Source of the DNA: Novosphingobium cyanobacteriorum
GTDB lineage: Bacteria; Pseudomonadota; Alphaproteobacteria; Sphingomonadales; Sphingomonadaceae
Assembly (NCBI RefSeq): GCF_029436685.1
Contig: NZ_JAROCY010000001.1
Location: 1-64,000, forward strand
Length of the DNA: 64,000 nt
Reading direction: 5' to 3'
Shown here: positions 41,594-51,304 of the stretch, one piece after another
Layout of the letters: each line of letters starts with the position of its first letter
Numbering within the stretch: the stretch's first letter is position 1
Position numbers and translations under genes: made by a program
The notes under the pieces: generated by a model
Seen by the model: the letters and a program-made list of their open reading frames with translations, nothing else
Told to the model about the DNA's origin: nothing
The model's database searches: none

Positions 41594-43024
41594 ATGGACG
41601 TGACCGGCAAGAACGTGATGCATGCGCTGCTCGACCGGCAGAAGGCCGCGTTCACGGGCGCGCGGCCCGAGCCGCTTTCCGCGCGGCACGACCGGCTGGA
41701 ACGGCTGGCGGCGCTGACCAAGGACAACGCCACCGCCTTTGCCCGCGCCATGAGCGAGGACTTTGGCCAGCGCAGCCACGAACAATCGATGCTGACCGAC
41801 ATCATGCCCGCGGTGAGCCTGATCCGCCATTCGCAGAAGACGATGAAGGCGTGGAGCCGCCCGGAACGGCGCAAGGTGAACTTTCCGCTGGGCCTGCTGG
41901 GGGCGCGGGCAGAGGTCCGCTATGAACCGAAGGGCGTGATCGGCATCGTATCGCCATGGAATTTCCCGGTGGGGCTGACCGTGGCGCCGCTGGCGCAGGC
42001 GTTTGCCGCCGGCAACCGTGCGATGGTGAAGCCTTCGGAATACACCGAGGCGACTTCCGCCCTGATGGCCGAGGTTTTCCCCAGGTACTTCTCGGAAGAC
42101 GAAGTGGCGGTGATCGTGGGCGGGCCGGATGTGGGCGCGGATTTCTGCAGCCTGCCGTTCGACCACCTGCTGTTCACCGGGGCGACATCGGTGGGCAGGC
42201 ACGTGATGCGTGCGGCGGCGGAGAACCTGGTGCCGGTGACGCTGGAACTGGGCGGCAAATCGCCCACCATCATCGGCCGCAGCGCCGACCTGAAGCGCAG
42301 CGCCGAGCGGATCGCGCTGGGCAAGATGATGAATGCCGGGCAGATCTGCCTTGCGCCGGATTACCTGATGGTGCCCGAAGACCTGCAGGGGCAGGCGATC
42401 GATGCGATGCGGCAGTCCGTAACGGCGATGTACCCCACGCTGCTGGCCAATGACGACTATACCTCGGTGATCAACCGCCGCCATCGTGACCGGCTGCTGG
42501 GGCTGGTGGAGGACGCCGTGGCCAAGGGAGCCGAGGCGATCGAGGTCAACCCGGGCGGAGAGGACTTTGCCGCAACCAATGGCAACAAGCTGCCGCTGAC
42601 GATCCTGACCGGCGTGAACGACGACATGAAGGTGATGCAGGAGGAAATCTTTGGTCCGGTGCTGCCGGTGATGACCTATCGCAGCATCGAACAGGCCATT
42701 CTCTATGTGAACGCGCATGATCGGCCGCTGGGGCTTTACTACTTTGGCGAGGACGCGCGAGAGCGCGAGCAGGTGCTGACGCGGACGCTGTCGGGCGGGG
42801 TGACGGTGAACGACGTGATCTTCCATGTGACGGCTGACGACCTGCCGTTCGGCGGGGTGGGGCCATCGGGCATGGGCAGCTATCACGGGATCGAGGGGTT
42901 CCGTGCCTTCAGCCATGCCCGCGCGGTCTATCGCCAGCCGAAGTTCGACATTGCCGGGATCGCCGGGCTGAAGCCGCCCTATGGCAAGGCGACGCAGCGC
43001 ACGCTGAAGATGCAACTGAAATAA
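41594..43024 (+). CDS. calB: Coniferyl-aldehyde-dehydrogenase-like enzyme
   Basis: NAD(P)-dependent aldehyde dehydrogenase of the CALDH/class 3-like group, oxidising aromatic or fatty aldehydes to acids. Landmarks: IGIVSPWNFPVG, KPSEYTEAT (cofactor lysine), FTGATSVGRHV, VTLELGGKSP (catalytic Glu), NAGQICLAPDY (catalytic Cys) and EEIFGPVLPV. At 476 residues it is normal for the group. GGGGAGAAGG precedes the ATG at 41594, and a hairpin (GCCAGATG 41547-41554 with CATCTGGC 41559-41566) stands in the leader. Sphingomonads often use such enzymes in lignin-derived aromatic breakdown, but real substrates cannot be read from sequence. Confidence 0.82.
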   Translation: MDVTGKNVMHALLDRQKAAFTGARPEPLSARHDRLERLAALTKDNATAFARAMSEDFGQRSHEQSMLTDIMPAVSLIRHSQKTMKAWSRPERRKVNFPLGLLGARAEVRYEPKGVIGIVSPWNFPVGLTVAPLAQAFAAGNRAMVKPSEYTEATSALMAEVFPRYFSEDEVAVIVGGPDVGADFCSLPFDHLLFTGATSVGRHVMRAAAENLVPVTLELGGKSPTIIGRSADLKRSAERIALGKMMNAGQICLAPDYLMVPEDLQGQAIDAMRQSVTAMYPTLLANDDYTSVINRRHRDRLLGLVEDAVAKGAEAIEVNPGGEDFAATNGNKLPLTILTGVNDDMKVMQEEIFGPVLPVMTYRSIEQAILYVNAHDRPLGLYYFGEDAREREQVLTRTLSGGVTVNDVIFHVTADDLPFGGVGPSGMGSYHGIEGFRAFSHARAVYRQPKFDIAGIAGLKPPYGKATQRTLKMQLK

Positions 43025-43188
43025 GAGTGCCCCGATAACGGCGCAAACGGTTGGTTTCATGCTGCGGCACGGTGCCGCACAGCACAAAAAGGTTGCGGGC
43101 AAGAGGGGTAATGCGGTCGCACCCCACTTGCGCGGCGGGCCTGCCGGGACTAGGGCGCGGTCCAACTCTTAACAGGCGAGTCAGCCCC

Positions 43189-43575
43189 TTGGTCGACCAA
43201 TCATCGTACCTGGCCCAATACCTGCCGATCCTGATCTTCCTGGGGATCGCGCTGGCGCTATCCACGGCCTTCGTGTTCCTGCCCATGGGCATTGCCCGCC
43301 TGACCGGCGCGCACCAGCCCAATGCCGAGAAACTGGCCGAGTATGAATGCGGCTTCCCCGCGTTCGAAGACCCGCGCAGCCAGTTCGACGTGCGGTTCTA
43401 CCTGGTGGCGATCCTGTTCATCATCTTTGACCTCGAAGCGGCGTTCCTGTTTCCCTGGGCTGTCAGCCTTAAGGAAACCGGCTGGGCCGGCTGGGCCACC
43501 ATGATGGTGTTCCTGGCCGAACTGGTGATCGGCTTCATCTATGCCTGGAAGAAGGGCGCGCTGGACTGGGAATGA
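43189..43575 (+). CDS. nuoA: NADH-quinone oxidoreductase subunit A
   Basis: Membrane subunit of complex I beside the quinone site, three helices, 128 residues. Typical segments are [20 protein letters not shown] and [14 protein letters not shown]. The start appears to be a TTG at 43189 (MVDQSSYL) because no ATG or GTG fits; an AGGCGAG lies about ten bases upstream. It is the first gene of a nuoA-N operon and its stop overlaps the nuoB ATG. About 160 bp upstream hold the presumed promoter, which I could not pin down. Confidence 0.94.
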   Translation: MVDQSSYLAQYLPILIFLGIALALSTAFVFLPMGIARLTGAHQPNAEKLAEYECGFPAFEDPRSQFDVRFYLVAILFIIFDLEAAFLFPWAVSLKETGWAGWATMMVFLAELVIGFIYAWKKGALDWE

Positions 43576-44126
43576 GCAACATGGCCACTAATCCGCTCGT
43601 TACAGCCAATCAGGGCGCGGTGACCGCGCCCGATCAGGCGTTTTTCGACAGCCTCAACGCCGAGGTGAGTGACAAGGGCTTCCTTGTCACCAGCACCGAG
43701 GAACTGTTCCAGTGGGCGCGCACCGGCTCGCTGTGGTGGATGACCTTCGGGCTTGCCTGCTGCGCGGTGGAAATGATCCACGTGAACATGCCGCGCTATG
43801 ACATGGAGCGCTTCGGCGTTGCCCCGCGCGCTTCCCCGCGCCAATCGGACGTGATGATCGTGGCCGGCACGCTGTGCAACAAGATGGCCCCGGCGCTGCG
43901 CAAGGTCTATGACCAGATGAGCGAGCCGAAGTATGTCATCTCGATGGGCAGCTGCGCCAATGGCGGCGGCTATTACCACTACAGCTATTCGGTGGTGCGC
44001 GGCTGCGACCGCATCGTGCCCGTGGACATCTATGTTCCCGGCTGCCCCCCGACCGCCGAGGCGCTGCTCTATGGCGTGATGCAGCTGCAGCGGAAGATCC
44101 GCCGCGCCGGCACGATCGAGCGTTGA
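43572..44126 (+). CDS. nuoB: NADH-quinone oxidoreductase subunit B (N2 cluster)
   Basis: Peripheral-arm subunit holding iron-sulfur cluster N2, the last electron carrier before quinone. The four ligands C63, C64, C128 and C158 are all present ([25 protein letters not shown]). At 184 residues it is normal. The ATG overlaps the nuoA stop; an alternative ATG lies three codons downstream. Confidence 0.97.
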   Translation: MSNMATNPLVTANQGAVTAPDQAFFDSLNAEVSDKGFLVTSTEELFQWARTGSLWWMTFGLACCAVEMIHVNMPRYDMERFGVAPRASPRQSDVMIVAGTLCNKMAPALRKVYDQMSEPKYVISMGSCANGGGYYHYSYSVVRGCDRIVPVDIYVPGCPPTAEALLYGVMQLQRKIRRAGTIER

Positions 44127-44139
44127 GGGAGAACAGGGC

Positions 44140-45078
44140 ATGACCGTTCTTCACCCCGCTCCGCGCTATGCCTCGTTCGAGGGCGTGCTTGACGAGGTCG
44201 TGGCTTCGCTGGGCGACATGGTCGTCGCCTCGCGCGATGAGCATGGCGAGATCGTGATCAACGTGGTGCGTGACCGGATCGAGGATGCGCTGCGCAAGCT
44301 TCGTGACGAGCACCAGTTCCAGCAGCTGATGGACATCGCTGGGGCGGACTATCCGAACCGGCTGGAACGCTTCGACGTGGTCTATTGCCTGCTTTCGGTG
44401 ACGCGCAACCTGCGCCTGATCGTGAAGGTGACGACCGACGAGGCCACCCCGGTGCCGACGGCGACGACGCTGTGGCCCAATGCCGGCTGGTATGAGCGCG
44501 AAGTCTACGACATGTTCGGCGTGCTGTTTGCCGGCAACACCGACCTGCGCCGCATCCTGACCGATTATGGCTTCCAGGGGCATCCGTTCCGCAAGGACTT
44601 CCCGCTGACCGGCTATGTCGAGTTGCGCTATTCCGAAGAGGACAAGCGCGTGGTCTATGAGCCGGTGCAGCTGGCGCAGGACCTGCGGCAGTTCGACTTC
44701 ATGAGCCCGTGGGAAGGCGCGGACTATGTGCTGCCGGGTGACGAGAAGGCGGTTACCCCGCCGCCGGCGTCCGCGCCGGTCGCCACCGCGCCCGTGACCG
44801 GCGGCCCGGCCAAGGTCGACACGCCCAAGACCACCGACAAGCCGGCCGACACCGGCGCGGGCGAGCCTGCGAACAAGGACGCGGCCAAGCCCGTGGCCGA
44901 AGCAGCTGCGCCCGCTGTGGCCAAGACGGGAGAGCCTGCTGCACCTGAGCCGACCGAAAGCCGCCCGGCGCGCAAGCCCCGCGCGAAGAAGGTGACCGAC
45001 ACCGACGGTGCGGCGGAACCCGCTGCGGAAAAGTCCAAGCGCACGCGCACGAAGAAGACTGAGGGAGAAGGCGAATGA
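44140..45078 (+). CDS. nuoC: NADH-quinone oxidoreductase subunit C with long disordered tail
   Basis: The 30-kDa subunit of complex I, linking NuoB and NuoD. The core (about 1-200) has [14 protein letters not shown] and the signature [10 protein letters not shown] and ends with [16 protein letters not shown]. Unlike usual NuoC (about 200 residues), it carries about 110 extra residues rich in Ala, Pro, Thr and Lys, ending in basic [12 protein letters not shown]. The tail resembles that of the rne product in composition. It stays in frame and its stop overlaps the nuoD ATG, so it is not a sequencing frameshift. Confidence 0.94.
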   Translation: MTVLHPAPRYASFEGVLDEVVASLGDMVVASRDEHGEIVINVVRDRIEDALRKLRDEHQFQQLMDIAGADYPNRLERFDVVYCLLSVTRNLRLIVKVTTDEATPVPTATTLWPNAGWYEREVYDMFGVLFAGNTDLRRILTDYGFQGHPFRKDFPLTGYVELRYSEEDKRVVYEPVQLAQDLRQFDFMSPWEGADYVLPGDEKAVTPPPASAPVATAPVTGGPAKVDTPKTTDKPADTGAGEPANKDAAKPVAEAAAPAVAKTGEPAAPEPTESRPARKPRAKKVTDTDGAAEPAAEKSKRTRTKKTEGEGE

Positions 45079-46286
45079 GCCTCAGCCTCGAACAGTCGCC
45101 GACCACCGGCGACGAGGTCATCACCAACTACACCATCAACTTCGGGCCCCAGCACCCGGCGGCGCACGGCGTGCTGCGCATGGTGATGGAGCTGGACGGC
45201 GAGATCATCGAGCGGATCGACCCGCACGTCGGCCTGCTCCACCGCGGCACCGAAAAGCTGATCGAGCACAAGACCTACCTGCAGGCGCTGCCGTACTTCG
45301 ACCGGCTGGACTACTGCTCGCCGCTCGGCATGGAACACTCCTACGTGCTGGCGGTCGAAAAGCTGCTGAACGTCGAAGTTCCCTTGCGCGCCCAGTACCT
45401 GCGCGTGCTGTTCGCGGAACTGACCCGCATCTGCAACCACATGCTCAACCTCGGCTCCCACGTGATGGACGTGGGCGCGATGACGCCGAACCTGTGGCTG
45501 TTCGAAATCCGCGAGGACTGCCTCAACTTCTTCGAACGCGCATCGGGCGCGCGCATGCATGCGGCGTGGTTCCGCCCCGGCGGCGTGCACCAGGATGTGC
45601 CGGAAAAGCTGCTGGTGGACATCGGCGAGTGGATCGACAGCCGGCTGTTCCCGCTGTTCGAGGACGCGATGAGCCTCGTGGTGGACAACCGCATCTTCAA
45701 GCAGCGCAATGTCGACATCGCGCTGGTGAGCCGCAAGGACGCGCTGGCCTGGGGCTTCTCCGGCCCGATGATCCGCGCCGCGGGCATCCCGTGGGACCTG
45801 CGCAAGAGCCAGCCCTACGACGTCTATGACCGCATGGAGTTCGACATTCCCGTCGGCACCAACTCCGACTGCTATGACCGGTTCATGGTGCGCGTGGAAG
45901 AAGTGCGCCAGTCGGCCCGGATCATGAAGCAGTGCCTGGCGCAGATGCCGCAGGGCCCGGTGATGACCACCGACCGCAAGGTGGCGCCGCCCAAGCGCGG
46001 CGAGATGAAGCAGTCGATGGAATCGCTGATCCATCACTTCAAGCTCTACACCGAAGGCTTCCACGTGCCGGCTGGCGAAGTCTATGTCGCCACCGAAAGC
46101 CCCAAGGGCGAATTCGGTGTCTACCTGGTCAGCGATGGCAGCAACAAGCCCTACCGCTGCAAGATCCGCCCGACCGCGTTCAGCCACCTGCAGGCGATGG
46201 ACTTCATGTCCAAGGGCCACATGCTGCCCGACGCGACCGCCATCCTCGGCGCGATCGACGTGGTGTTCGGGGAGTGCGACCGGTAA
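45075..46286 (+). CDS. nuoD: NADH-quinone oxidoreductase subunit D
   Basis: The 49-kDa subunit that forms the quinone-binding cavity with NuoB. Signature [14 protein letters not shown] near residue 23 (His of the quinone site), [12 protein letters not shown], the family segment [17 protein letters not shown] [12 protein letters not shown], and the C-terminal DVVFGECDR. At 403 residues it is normal. The last base of its stop is the first base of the next ATG, so the following non-nuo gene is translationally coupled to it. Confidence 0.97.
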   Translation: MSLSLEQSPTTGDEVITNYTINFGPQHPAAHGVLRMVMELDGEIIERIDPHVGLLHRGTEKLIEHKTYLQALPYFDRLDYCSPLGMEHSYVLAVEKLLNVEVPLRAQYLRVLFAELTRICNHMLNLGSHVMDVGAMTPNLWLFEIREDCLNFFERASGARMHAAWFRPGGVHQDVPEKLLVDIGEWIDSRLFPLFEDAMSLVVDNRIFKQRNVDIALVSRKDALAWGFSGPMIRAAGIPWDLRKSQPYDVYDRMEFDIPVGTNSDCYDRFMVRVEEVRQSARIMKQCLAQMPQGPVMTTDRKVAPPKRGEMKQSMESLIHHFKLYTEGFHVPAGEVYVATESPKGEFGVYLVSDGSNKPYRCKIRPTAFSHLQAMDFMSKGHMLPDATAILGAIDVVFGECDR

Positions 46287-46612
46287 TGGGACTGATCTTC
46301 GGCCTCGTCCTGATCGTGTTTTTTGTAGCCATGGCAGGTGTGCAAGGCGGCATTGTGTTTGGGACAGCCCGTTGGGCAATGGGCGCACTTCATTGGGACT
46401 CCGATGCGGCAAAGCTAGGGCTGATAGCGCTGGCCTACCTGCTATGGGCGGGCGTTCCAATTTACGCCTACTCGGCTATGGGCGGCGACGGAGGCCTGTT
46501 CGATGGCTTCGGCTTAGTCCTCGGAGTAGCCTTTACAGGACTGGTTGGATCAATCGGATGGGCGATCTTCTGGGTCCTCAATCCCACCTCTCGGGTTGGT
46601 TCGAATGACTAA
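46286..46612 (+). CDS. Small membrane protein inserted after nuoD, function unknown
   Basis: A 108-residue protein with three predicted membrane helices (about 2-30, 44-64, 74-98) and a short polar end. No family is recognised. The frame shares one base with the nuoD stop (TAATG). Base composition is clearly lower in GC than nuoD and nuoE, pointing to acquisition from outside. It may be an assembly or regulatory partner of complex I, or simply a passenger using the operon's transcription. Confidence 0.65.
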   Translation: MGLIFGLVLIVFFVAMAGVQGGIVFGTARWAMGALHWDSDAAKLGLIALAYLLWAGVPIYAYSAMGGDGGLFDGFGLVLGVAFTGLVGSIGWAIFWVLNPTSRVGSND

Positions 46613-46958
46613 AAATCTCGAAACCGCCAAGGCGATGATCGCCGCCTACAACGCGCAGGACGTGGACACCTACGTCTCGTACATGACCGACGACGCCTGC
46701 GAGGCGAACTATCGTGGGGATGTGGTGCGCGAAGGCAAGGAGGGCACGCGTTCGGGCCTTGCCGCCGCGTTCGCGCGCTGGCCGCAGAACCATGCCGAGA
46801 TCAAGGAAGCACAAGCCATCGGCAACTATGTGCTGATGCGCGAGCATGTGACGCGCGGCCCCGCCTCCGATGGTTCGGCGCTGGTCGAGCCGTTCGACGT
46901 GATCGCAGTCTATTCTTTCGAGGGCGACAAGTGCAGCCGCGTGGAGTTCATCCGATGA
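46605..46958 (+). CDS. SnoaL/NTF2-like cone-fold protein
   Basis: A 117-residue single-domain protein of the SnoaL-like type: MIAAYNAQDVDTYVSYMTDDACEANYR-like first half (helix, then strand), AAFARWPQNHAEI, and a final VIAVYSFEGDKCSRVEFI strand pair. The fold binds small hydrophobic molecules and covers many enzymes and non-enzymes. It starts with ATG at 46605, overlapping the preceding membrane protein by eight bases. It is not a known complex I component. Confidence 0.75.
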   Translation: MTKNLETAKAMIAAYNAQDVDTYVSYMTDDACEANYRGDVVREGKEGTRSGLAAAFARWPQNHAEIKEAQAIGNYVLMREHVTRGPASDGSALVEPFDVIAVYSFEGDKCSRVEFIR

Positions 46959-46971
46959 TCGCGCCCTTGAC

Positions 46972-47106
46972 GATCCTCCCCTTCCGGGGGAGGTGCCGCA
47001 GCGAAGCGGAGGCGGAGGGGGTGTTGGCCGCCGCCGACATCGCGTTCCTCATGCCCCCTCCGTCAGCCGCTGGCGCGGCTGCCACCTCCCCCGGCGGGGG
47101 AGGATC
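46972..47106. repeat. 135-bp palindromic repeat inside the nuo operon
   Basis: Ends GATCCTCCCC (46972-46981) and GGGGAGGATC (47097-47106) are exact inverse copies; inside, GGAGGGGG and CCCCCTCC also pair. This CTCCCC/GGGGAGG repeat with GCCGCAGCGAAGCGG-like arms is one I recognise from sphingomonad intergenic regions. It separates the SnoaL-like gene from the next small gene. Confidence 0.8.
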
Positions 47107-47130
47107 TAGCGTGGTGTTGGAGTTTATCCG

Positions 47131-47325
47131 GTGAAGCAAGACCAGACCCGCCAGCTTTCCATCCTCGCCTGCGCGTCGGGCCTGGTGCTGGCCGCGATTT
47201 TCTTCGGCGCGCTGTACCTGCATGCCGATACGCCCGACTGGCTGCCGATGATGATCGCGGCGATCGGCGGGTTCGAACTGTTCCTGTTCGGCCAGGGCGT
47301 GTGGCTGAAGCGGGCGGGAAGGTAA
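47131..47325 (+). CDS. Small two-helix membrane protein before nuoE, function unknown
   Basis: A 64-residue protein with two membrane helices (about 9-28 and 37-57) and a basic C-terminus (WLKRAGR). It starts with GTG at 47131 and ends four bases before the nuoE ATG. It is not recognised as a complex I subunit. The start lies at the edge of a repeat, inside a sequence that resembles the end of the SnoaL-like gene. Confidence 0.6.
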   Translation: MKQDQTRQLSILACASGLVLAAIFFGALYLHADTPDWLPMMIAAIGGFELFLFGQGVWLKRAGR

Positions 47326-47329
47326 GCAC

Positions 47330-47998
47330 ATGGCAGACCGTCATCCCGAACCCGACAGCCCTGAACTGCGCGCGCGCTGGGGCAACTTCGCCTGGACCGC
47401 CGAGAACGCGGAGAAGGCCAAGGAAATCATCGCCCGCTATCCCGCCGGGCGGCAGCGCAGCGCGGTGATGCCGCTGCTCGACCTTGCCCAGCGGCAGGTG
47501 GGCGCGGAAGAGAACACGCAAGGGTGGCTGCCGCTGCCGGTGATGGAATACGTCGCCGCTCAGCTCGACATGCCGATCATCCGTGTGCTGGAAGTCGCCA
47601 CCTTCTACACCATGTACAATATCCAGCCGGTCGGCCGGTTCCACGTGCAGGTCTGCGGCACCACGCCGTGCATGCTGCGCGGGTCGGACGACATCATGGC
47701 GGCGTGCAAGGCCAAGGGCCTGAAGAAGGGGCACACCACCCCGGACGGCCTGTTCACGCTGACCGAGGTGGAGTGCATGGGCAACTGCGCCTCCGCGCCG
47801 ATGGTGCAGATCAACGACGACAACTACGAGGATCTGACCGCCGAGCGCGTCACCCACATTCTCGACGAGCTTGCCGCTGGCCGCCAGCCGAAGACGGGCA
47901 CGCAGGAGCCGGGCCGCCACACCGTGGAGCCCGCCGGCGCGCTGTCGAACCTGACTGCGATGGTGAGCGAGAACCACGACTATCGAGGGGAGTGGTAA
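47330..47998 (+). CDS. nuoE: NADH-quinone oxidoreductase subunit E
   Basis: The 24-kDa subunit with the [2Fe-2S] cluster N1a, beside the NADH site. Its ligands lie in [12 protein letters not shown] and [11 protein letters not shown]. The N-terminal helical region ([14 protein letters not shown]) is typical. At 222 residues it is a little long, with a Gly/Pro/Thr-rich C-terminal extension, as in other alphaproteobacteria. Confidence 0.96.
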   Translation: MADRHPEPDSPELRARWGNFAWTAENAEKAKEIIARYPAGRQRSAVMPLLDLAQRQVGAEENTQGWLPLPVMEYVAAQLDMPIIRVLEVATFYTMYNIQPVGRFHVQVCGTTPCMLRGSDDIMAACKAKGLKKGHTTPDGLFTLTEVECMGNCASAPMVQINDDNYEDLTAERVTHILDELAAGRQPKTGTQEPGRHTVEPAGALSNLTAMVSENHDYRGEW

Positions 47999-47999
47999 G

Positions 48000-49295
48000 A
48001 TGGCTCTCGCTGACAAGGACCGCATCTTCACCAACGTCTATGGCTTCCAGCCGTGGAACCTGAAGGCGGCGCAGGCGCGCGGGGACTGGGACAACACCAG
48101 GGACCTGCTGGCGCGCGGCCAGGACGCGATCATCGAGGAAATCAAGGCGAGCGGCCTGCGCGGTCGCGGCGGTGCGGGCTTCCCCACCGGCATGAAGTGG
48201 TCCTTCATGCCCAAGGAAAGCAAGGACGGCCGTCCGAGCTTCCTCGTGATCAACGCCGACGAATCCGAGCCCGGTTCGTGCAAGGACCGCGAGATCATCC
48301 GCCACGATCCGCACAAGCTGATCGAGGGCGCGCTGGTCGCCGGCTATGCCATGCGCGCCCGCGCGGCCTACATCTACATCCGCGGCGAATACATCCGCGA
48401 GGCCGAGACGCTGTTCGCCGCCGTGCGCGAGGCCTATGACGCCGGCCTGCTGGGCAAGAACGCCTGCGGATCGGGCTACGATTTCGACGTCTTCGTCCAT
48501 CGCGGCGCGGGCGCCTATATCTGCGGCGAAGAGACCGCGATGATCGAAAGCCTTGAGGGCAAGAAGGGCCAGCCCCGCCTGAAGCCGCCGTTTCCGGCCG
48601 GTGCGGGTCTTTATGGCTGCCCGACCACGGTGAACAACGTGGAATCGATCGCCGTTGCCCCCACCATCCTGCGCCGTGGCGCGGCGTGGTTCTCCAGCTT
48701 CGGGCGTGACAACAACAAGGGCACCAAGCTCTTCCAGATCAGCGGGCACGTGAACCGCCCCTGCGTGGTCGAGGAAGAAATGAGCATCCCGTTCAGCGAG
48801 CTGATCGAGAAGCACTGCGGCGGAATCCGTGGCGGCAAGGACAACCTGCTGGCGGTGATCCCCGGTGGTTCGTCGGTGCCGCTGGTGCCGGCCGAGCAGA
48901 TCTGGGACGCGCCGATGGACTTCGACGGCCTGCGCGCGCTCGGCTCCGGCCTTGGCACCGCCGCCGTGATCGTGATGGACAAGTCCACCGATATCGTCCG
49001 CGCGATCAGCCGCCTGTCCTACTTCTACAAGCACGAAAGCTGCGGCCAGTGCACGCCGTGCCGTGAAGGTACGGGCTGGATGTGGCGCGTGATGGAACGC
49101 CTGCGCACCGGCGATGCCGACCTCGCCGAGATCGACATGCTGCAGGAAGTGACCAAGCAGGTTGAAGGGCACACCATCTGCGCGCTGGGCGATGCGGCCG
49201 CTTGGCCGATCCAGGGCCTGATCCGCCACTTCCGCCCCGAAATCGAACGCCGCATCGCCGTACGCGCGGGTGACGTCCGGGAGGCTGCTGAATAA
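48000..49295 (+). CDS. nuoF: NADH-quinone oxidoreductase subunit F (NADH/FMN site)
   Basis: The 51-kDa subunit where NADH is oxidised. FMN and NADH contacts are in [13 protein letters not shown] and the segment [13 protein letters not shown]; the [4Fe-4S] N3 cluster ligands are in [12 protein letters not shown] plus a later cysteine in TICALGDAA. At 431 residues it is normal. It begins one base after the nuoE stop, and its own last base starts nuoG. Confidence 0.97.
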   Translation: MALADKDRIFTNVYGFQPWNLKAAQARGDWDNTRDLLARGQDAIIEEIKASGLRGRGGAGFPTGMKWSFMPKESKDGRPSFLVINADESEPGSCKDREIIRHDPHKLIEGALVAGYAMRARAAYIYIRGEYIREAETLFAAVREAYDAGLLGKNACGSGYDFDVFVHRGAGAYICGEETAMIESLEGKKGQPRLKPPFPAGAGLYGCPTTVNNVESIAVAPTILRRGAAWFSSFGRDNNKGTKLFQISGHVNRPCVVEEEMSIPFSELIEKHCGGIRGGKDNLLAVIPGGSSVPLVPAEQIWDAPMDFDGLRALGSGLGTAAVIVMDKSTDIVRAISRLSYFYKHESCGQCTPCREGTGWMWRVMERLRTGDADLAEIDMLQEVTKQVEGHTICALGDAAAWPIQGLIRHFRPEIERRIAVRAGDVREAAE

Positions 49296-51304
49296 TGCCT
49301 AAGCTCAAAGTAGACGGCGTCGAACTCGAAGTCCCTGCAGGCGCCACAGTGCTGCAGGCCTGCGAGCTTGCCGGCAAGGAAATCCCCCGCTTCTGCTATC
49401 ACGAACGGCTGAGCATCGCCGGCAATTGCCGCATGTGCCTGGTCGAAGTGAAGCCCGGACCGCCCAAGCCGCAGGCTTCGTGCGCGCTGCCCGCCAGCGA
49501 GGGCCAGGAAATCCGCACGGATTCCGAAATGGTCAAGAAGGCGCGCGAAGGGGTGATGGAGTTCCTGCTCATCAACCACCCGCTCGATTGCCCGATCTGC
49601 GACCAGGGCGGCGAGTGCGACCTGCAGGACCAGTCCGTCGCCTATGGCCGTGGCGCATCGCGCTATCACGAGCACAAGCGCGCGGTGACCGAGAAGTACA
49701 TGGGCCCGCTGATCAAGACGATCATGACCCGCTGCATCCACTGCACCCGCTGCGTGCGCTTCAGTGAAGAGATCGCCGGCGTGGACGAGATCGGCGCGCT
49801 CTATCGCGGCGAGAACATGCAGATCAGCACCTATTTGGAACAGGCGGCGAAGCACGAGCTTTCGGCCAATGTGATCGACCTCTGCCCGGTCGGCGCGCTG
49901 ACCAGCCGGCCCTATGCCTTCGAAGCGCGCCCGTGGGAGCTGAAGAAGACGCTGTCGATCGACGTGTCCGACGCCATCGGCTCCAACATCCGGCTCGACA
50001 GCCGCGGCCGCGAAGTGCTGCGCATCCTGCCGCGCGTGAACGATGACGTGAACGAGGAATGGCTGTCCGACCGGGGCCGCTACATGGTCGACGGGCTGAC
50101 CCGCCGTCGCCTCGACAAGCCGTGGCTGCGCCGTGACGGCAAGCTCGTCGCCGCAACCTGGGCCGAGGCGTTCGACGCCGTGGCGAAGATCAACCCCGGT
50201 CCGTCGGTGGCGGTGATCGCGGGCGACCTGGTCGATTGCGAGACGATGTTTGCGGCCAGGAAGCTGGCCGGTGCGCTCGGTTCCACGCTGCTCGAAGGCC
50301 GCCAGACCGGGCTGGCCTATGACTGTTCGAACCTCGCCGCAGTGAACTTCAATTCCACGCTGGCCGGGATCGAGGATGCGGATGCGATCCTGATCATCGG
50401 TTCGATGGTGCGTGACGAAGCCCCCCTGCTCAACACCCGCCTGCGCAAGGCGGTGAAGAAGGGCGCGAAGGTGTTCATCGTCGGCGCCGAATGGGACCCG
50501 ACCTATCCCGCCACGTTCCTGGGCGAAGACATCGCCGTGGCGAACGACCTGCCCGCCGAAGTGGCGCAGGTGTTCGAAGCGGCGAAGAAGCCGGCCGTCA
50601 TCGTCGGCGGCGCCGGCCTTGCCAAGGGCGGGCGCGAGGCGGCGCTGGCGCTGTCCGAACGCTTCAACCTGGTGCGTGAGGGCTGGAACGGCTTCAACGT
50701 CGTCCACATGGCGGCGAGCCGCATGGGCGGGCTGATGCTCGGCTATGCGCAGAAGGGCGGCATTGCCGACCTGGCCGCCGCCAAGCCGAAGATGGTGATC
50801 TCGCTGGGTGCGGACGAGGTGGATTTCACGAAGTTCGCCGACAGCATGATCGTCCACATCGGCCACCATGGTGACAAGGCGGCCCACGCCGCCGACGTGA
50901 TCCTGCCCGCCGCCGCTTTCAGCGAAAAGGACGGCACTTACGTCAACACCGAAGGTCGGGTGCAGTACGCCGAGGCTGCGGTGTTCCCGCCGGGCGATGC
51001 GCGGCAGGACTGGACGATCCTGCGCGCCATGGCCGATGCGCTGGGCGTGTCGGTCGGCTTTGACAGCTTCGAACAGCTGCGCGCCGCGATGGTGGCCGAA
51101 GTGCCCGCGCTGGGCAGCGAAGGGCTGGCCGACTATGGCGCGCTCCCGGCTGCTCCTGCGGGCGCAAAGGCCGAGGGCGCGATTGCGGGTTACCCGATCA
51201 AGGATCGCTACCTCACCAACGCCATCGCGCGGGCCAGCGTCACGCTGCAGCGTTGCTCGGCCGAACTGGTGCATGGGGAAAGCTTTGCGGAGGCTGCGGA
51301 ATGA
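49295..51304 (+). CDS. nuoG: NADH-quinone oxidoreductase subunit G
   Basis: The 75-kDa subunit with several iron-sulfur clusters. N-terminal [2Fe-2S] ligands in [15 protein letters not shown] and a later cysteine, the HxxxC segment [19 protein letters not shown] (cluster N5), and the [4Fe-4S] site [10 protein letters not shown] (N4). The remaining part is a molybdopterin-type domain without cofactor. At 669 residues it is the short alphaproteobacterial/mitochondrial form, lacking the extra cluster N7 of E. coli. The stop overlaps the nuoH ATG. Confidence 0.97.
   Translation: MPKLKVDGVELEVPAGATVLQACELAGKEIPRFCYHERLSIAGNCRMCLVEVKPGPPKPQASCALPASEGQEIRTDSEMVKKAREGVMEFLLINHPLDCPICDQGGECDLQDQSVAYGRGASRYHEHKRAVTEKYMGPLIKTIMTRCIHCTRCVRFSEEIAGVDEIGALYRGENMQISTYLEQAAKHELSANVIDLCPVGALTSRPYAFEARPWELKKTLSIDVSDAIGSNIRLDSRGREVLRILPRVNDDVNEEWLSDRGRYMVDGLTRRRLDKPWLRRDGKLVAATWAEAFDAVAKINPGPSVAVIAGDLVDCETMFAARKLAGALGSTLLEGRQTGLAYDCSNLAAVNFNSTLAGIEDADAILIIGSMVRDEAPLLNTRLRKAVKKGAKVFIVGAEWDPTYPATFLGEDIAVANDLPAEVAQVFEAAKKPAVIVGGAGLAKGGREAALALSERFNLVREGWNGFNVVHMAASRMGGLMLGYAQKGGIADLAAAKPKMVISLGADEVDFTKFADSMIVHIGHHGDKAAHAADVILPAAAFSEKDGTYVNTEGRVQYAEAAVFPPGDARQDWTILRAMADALGVSVGFDSFEQLRAAMVAEVPALGSEGLADYGALPAAPAGAKAEGAIAGYPIKDRYLTNAIARASVTLQRCSAELVHGESFAEAAE

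Noticed and set aside
43063..43079. Hairpin TGCGGCA/TGCCGCA before nuoA
   Set aside because: No T-run on either side, and it stands in the presumed promoter region; too short to call a regulatory element.
46931..47134. 67-codon frame between the SnoaL-like gene and the next small gene
   Set aside because: It is the translation of a palindromic repeat plus the duplicated gene end.
49025..51274. 749-codon open frame on the minus strand
   Set aside because: Opposite nuoG and the end of nuoF, with no recognisable content.
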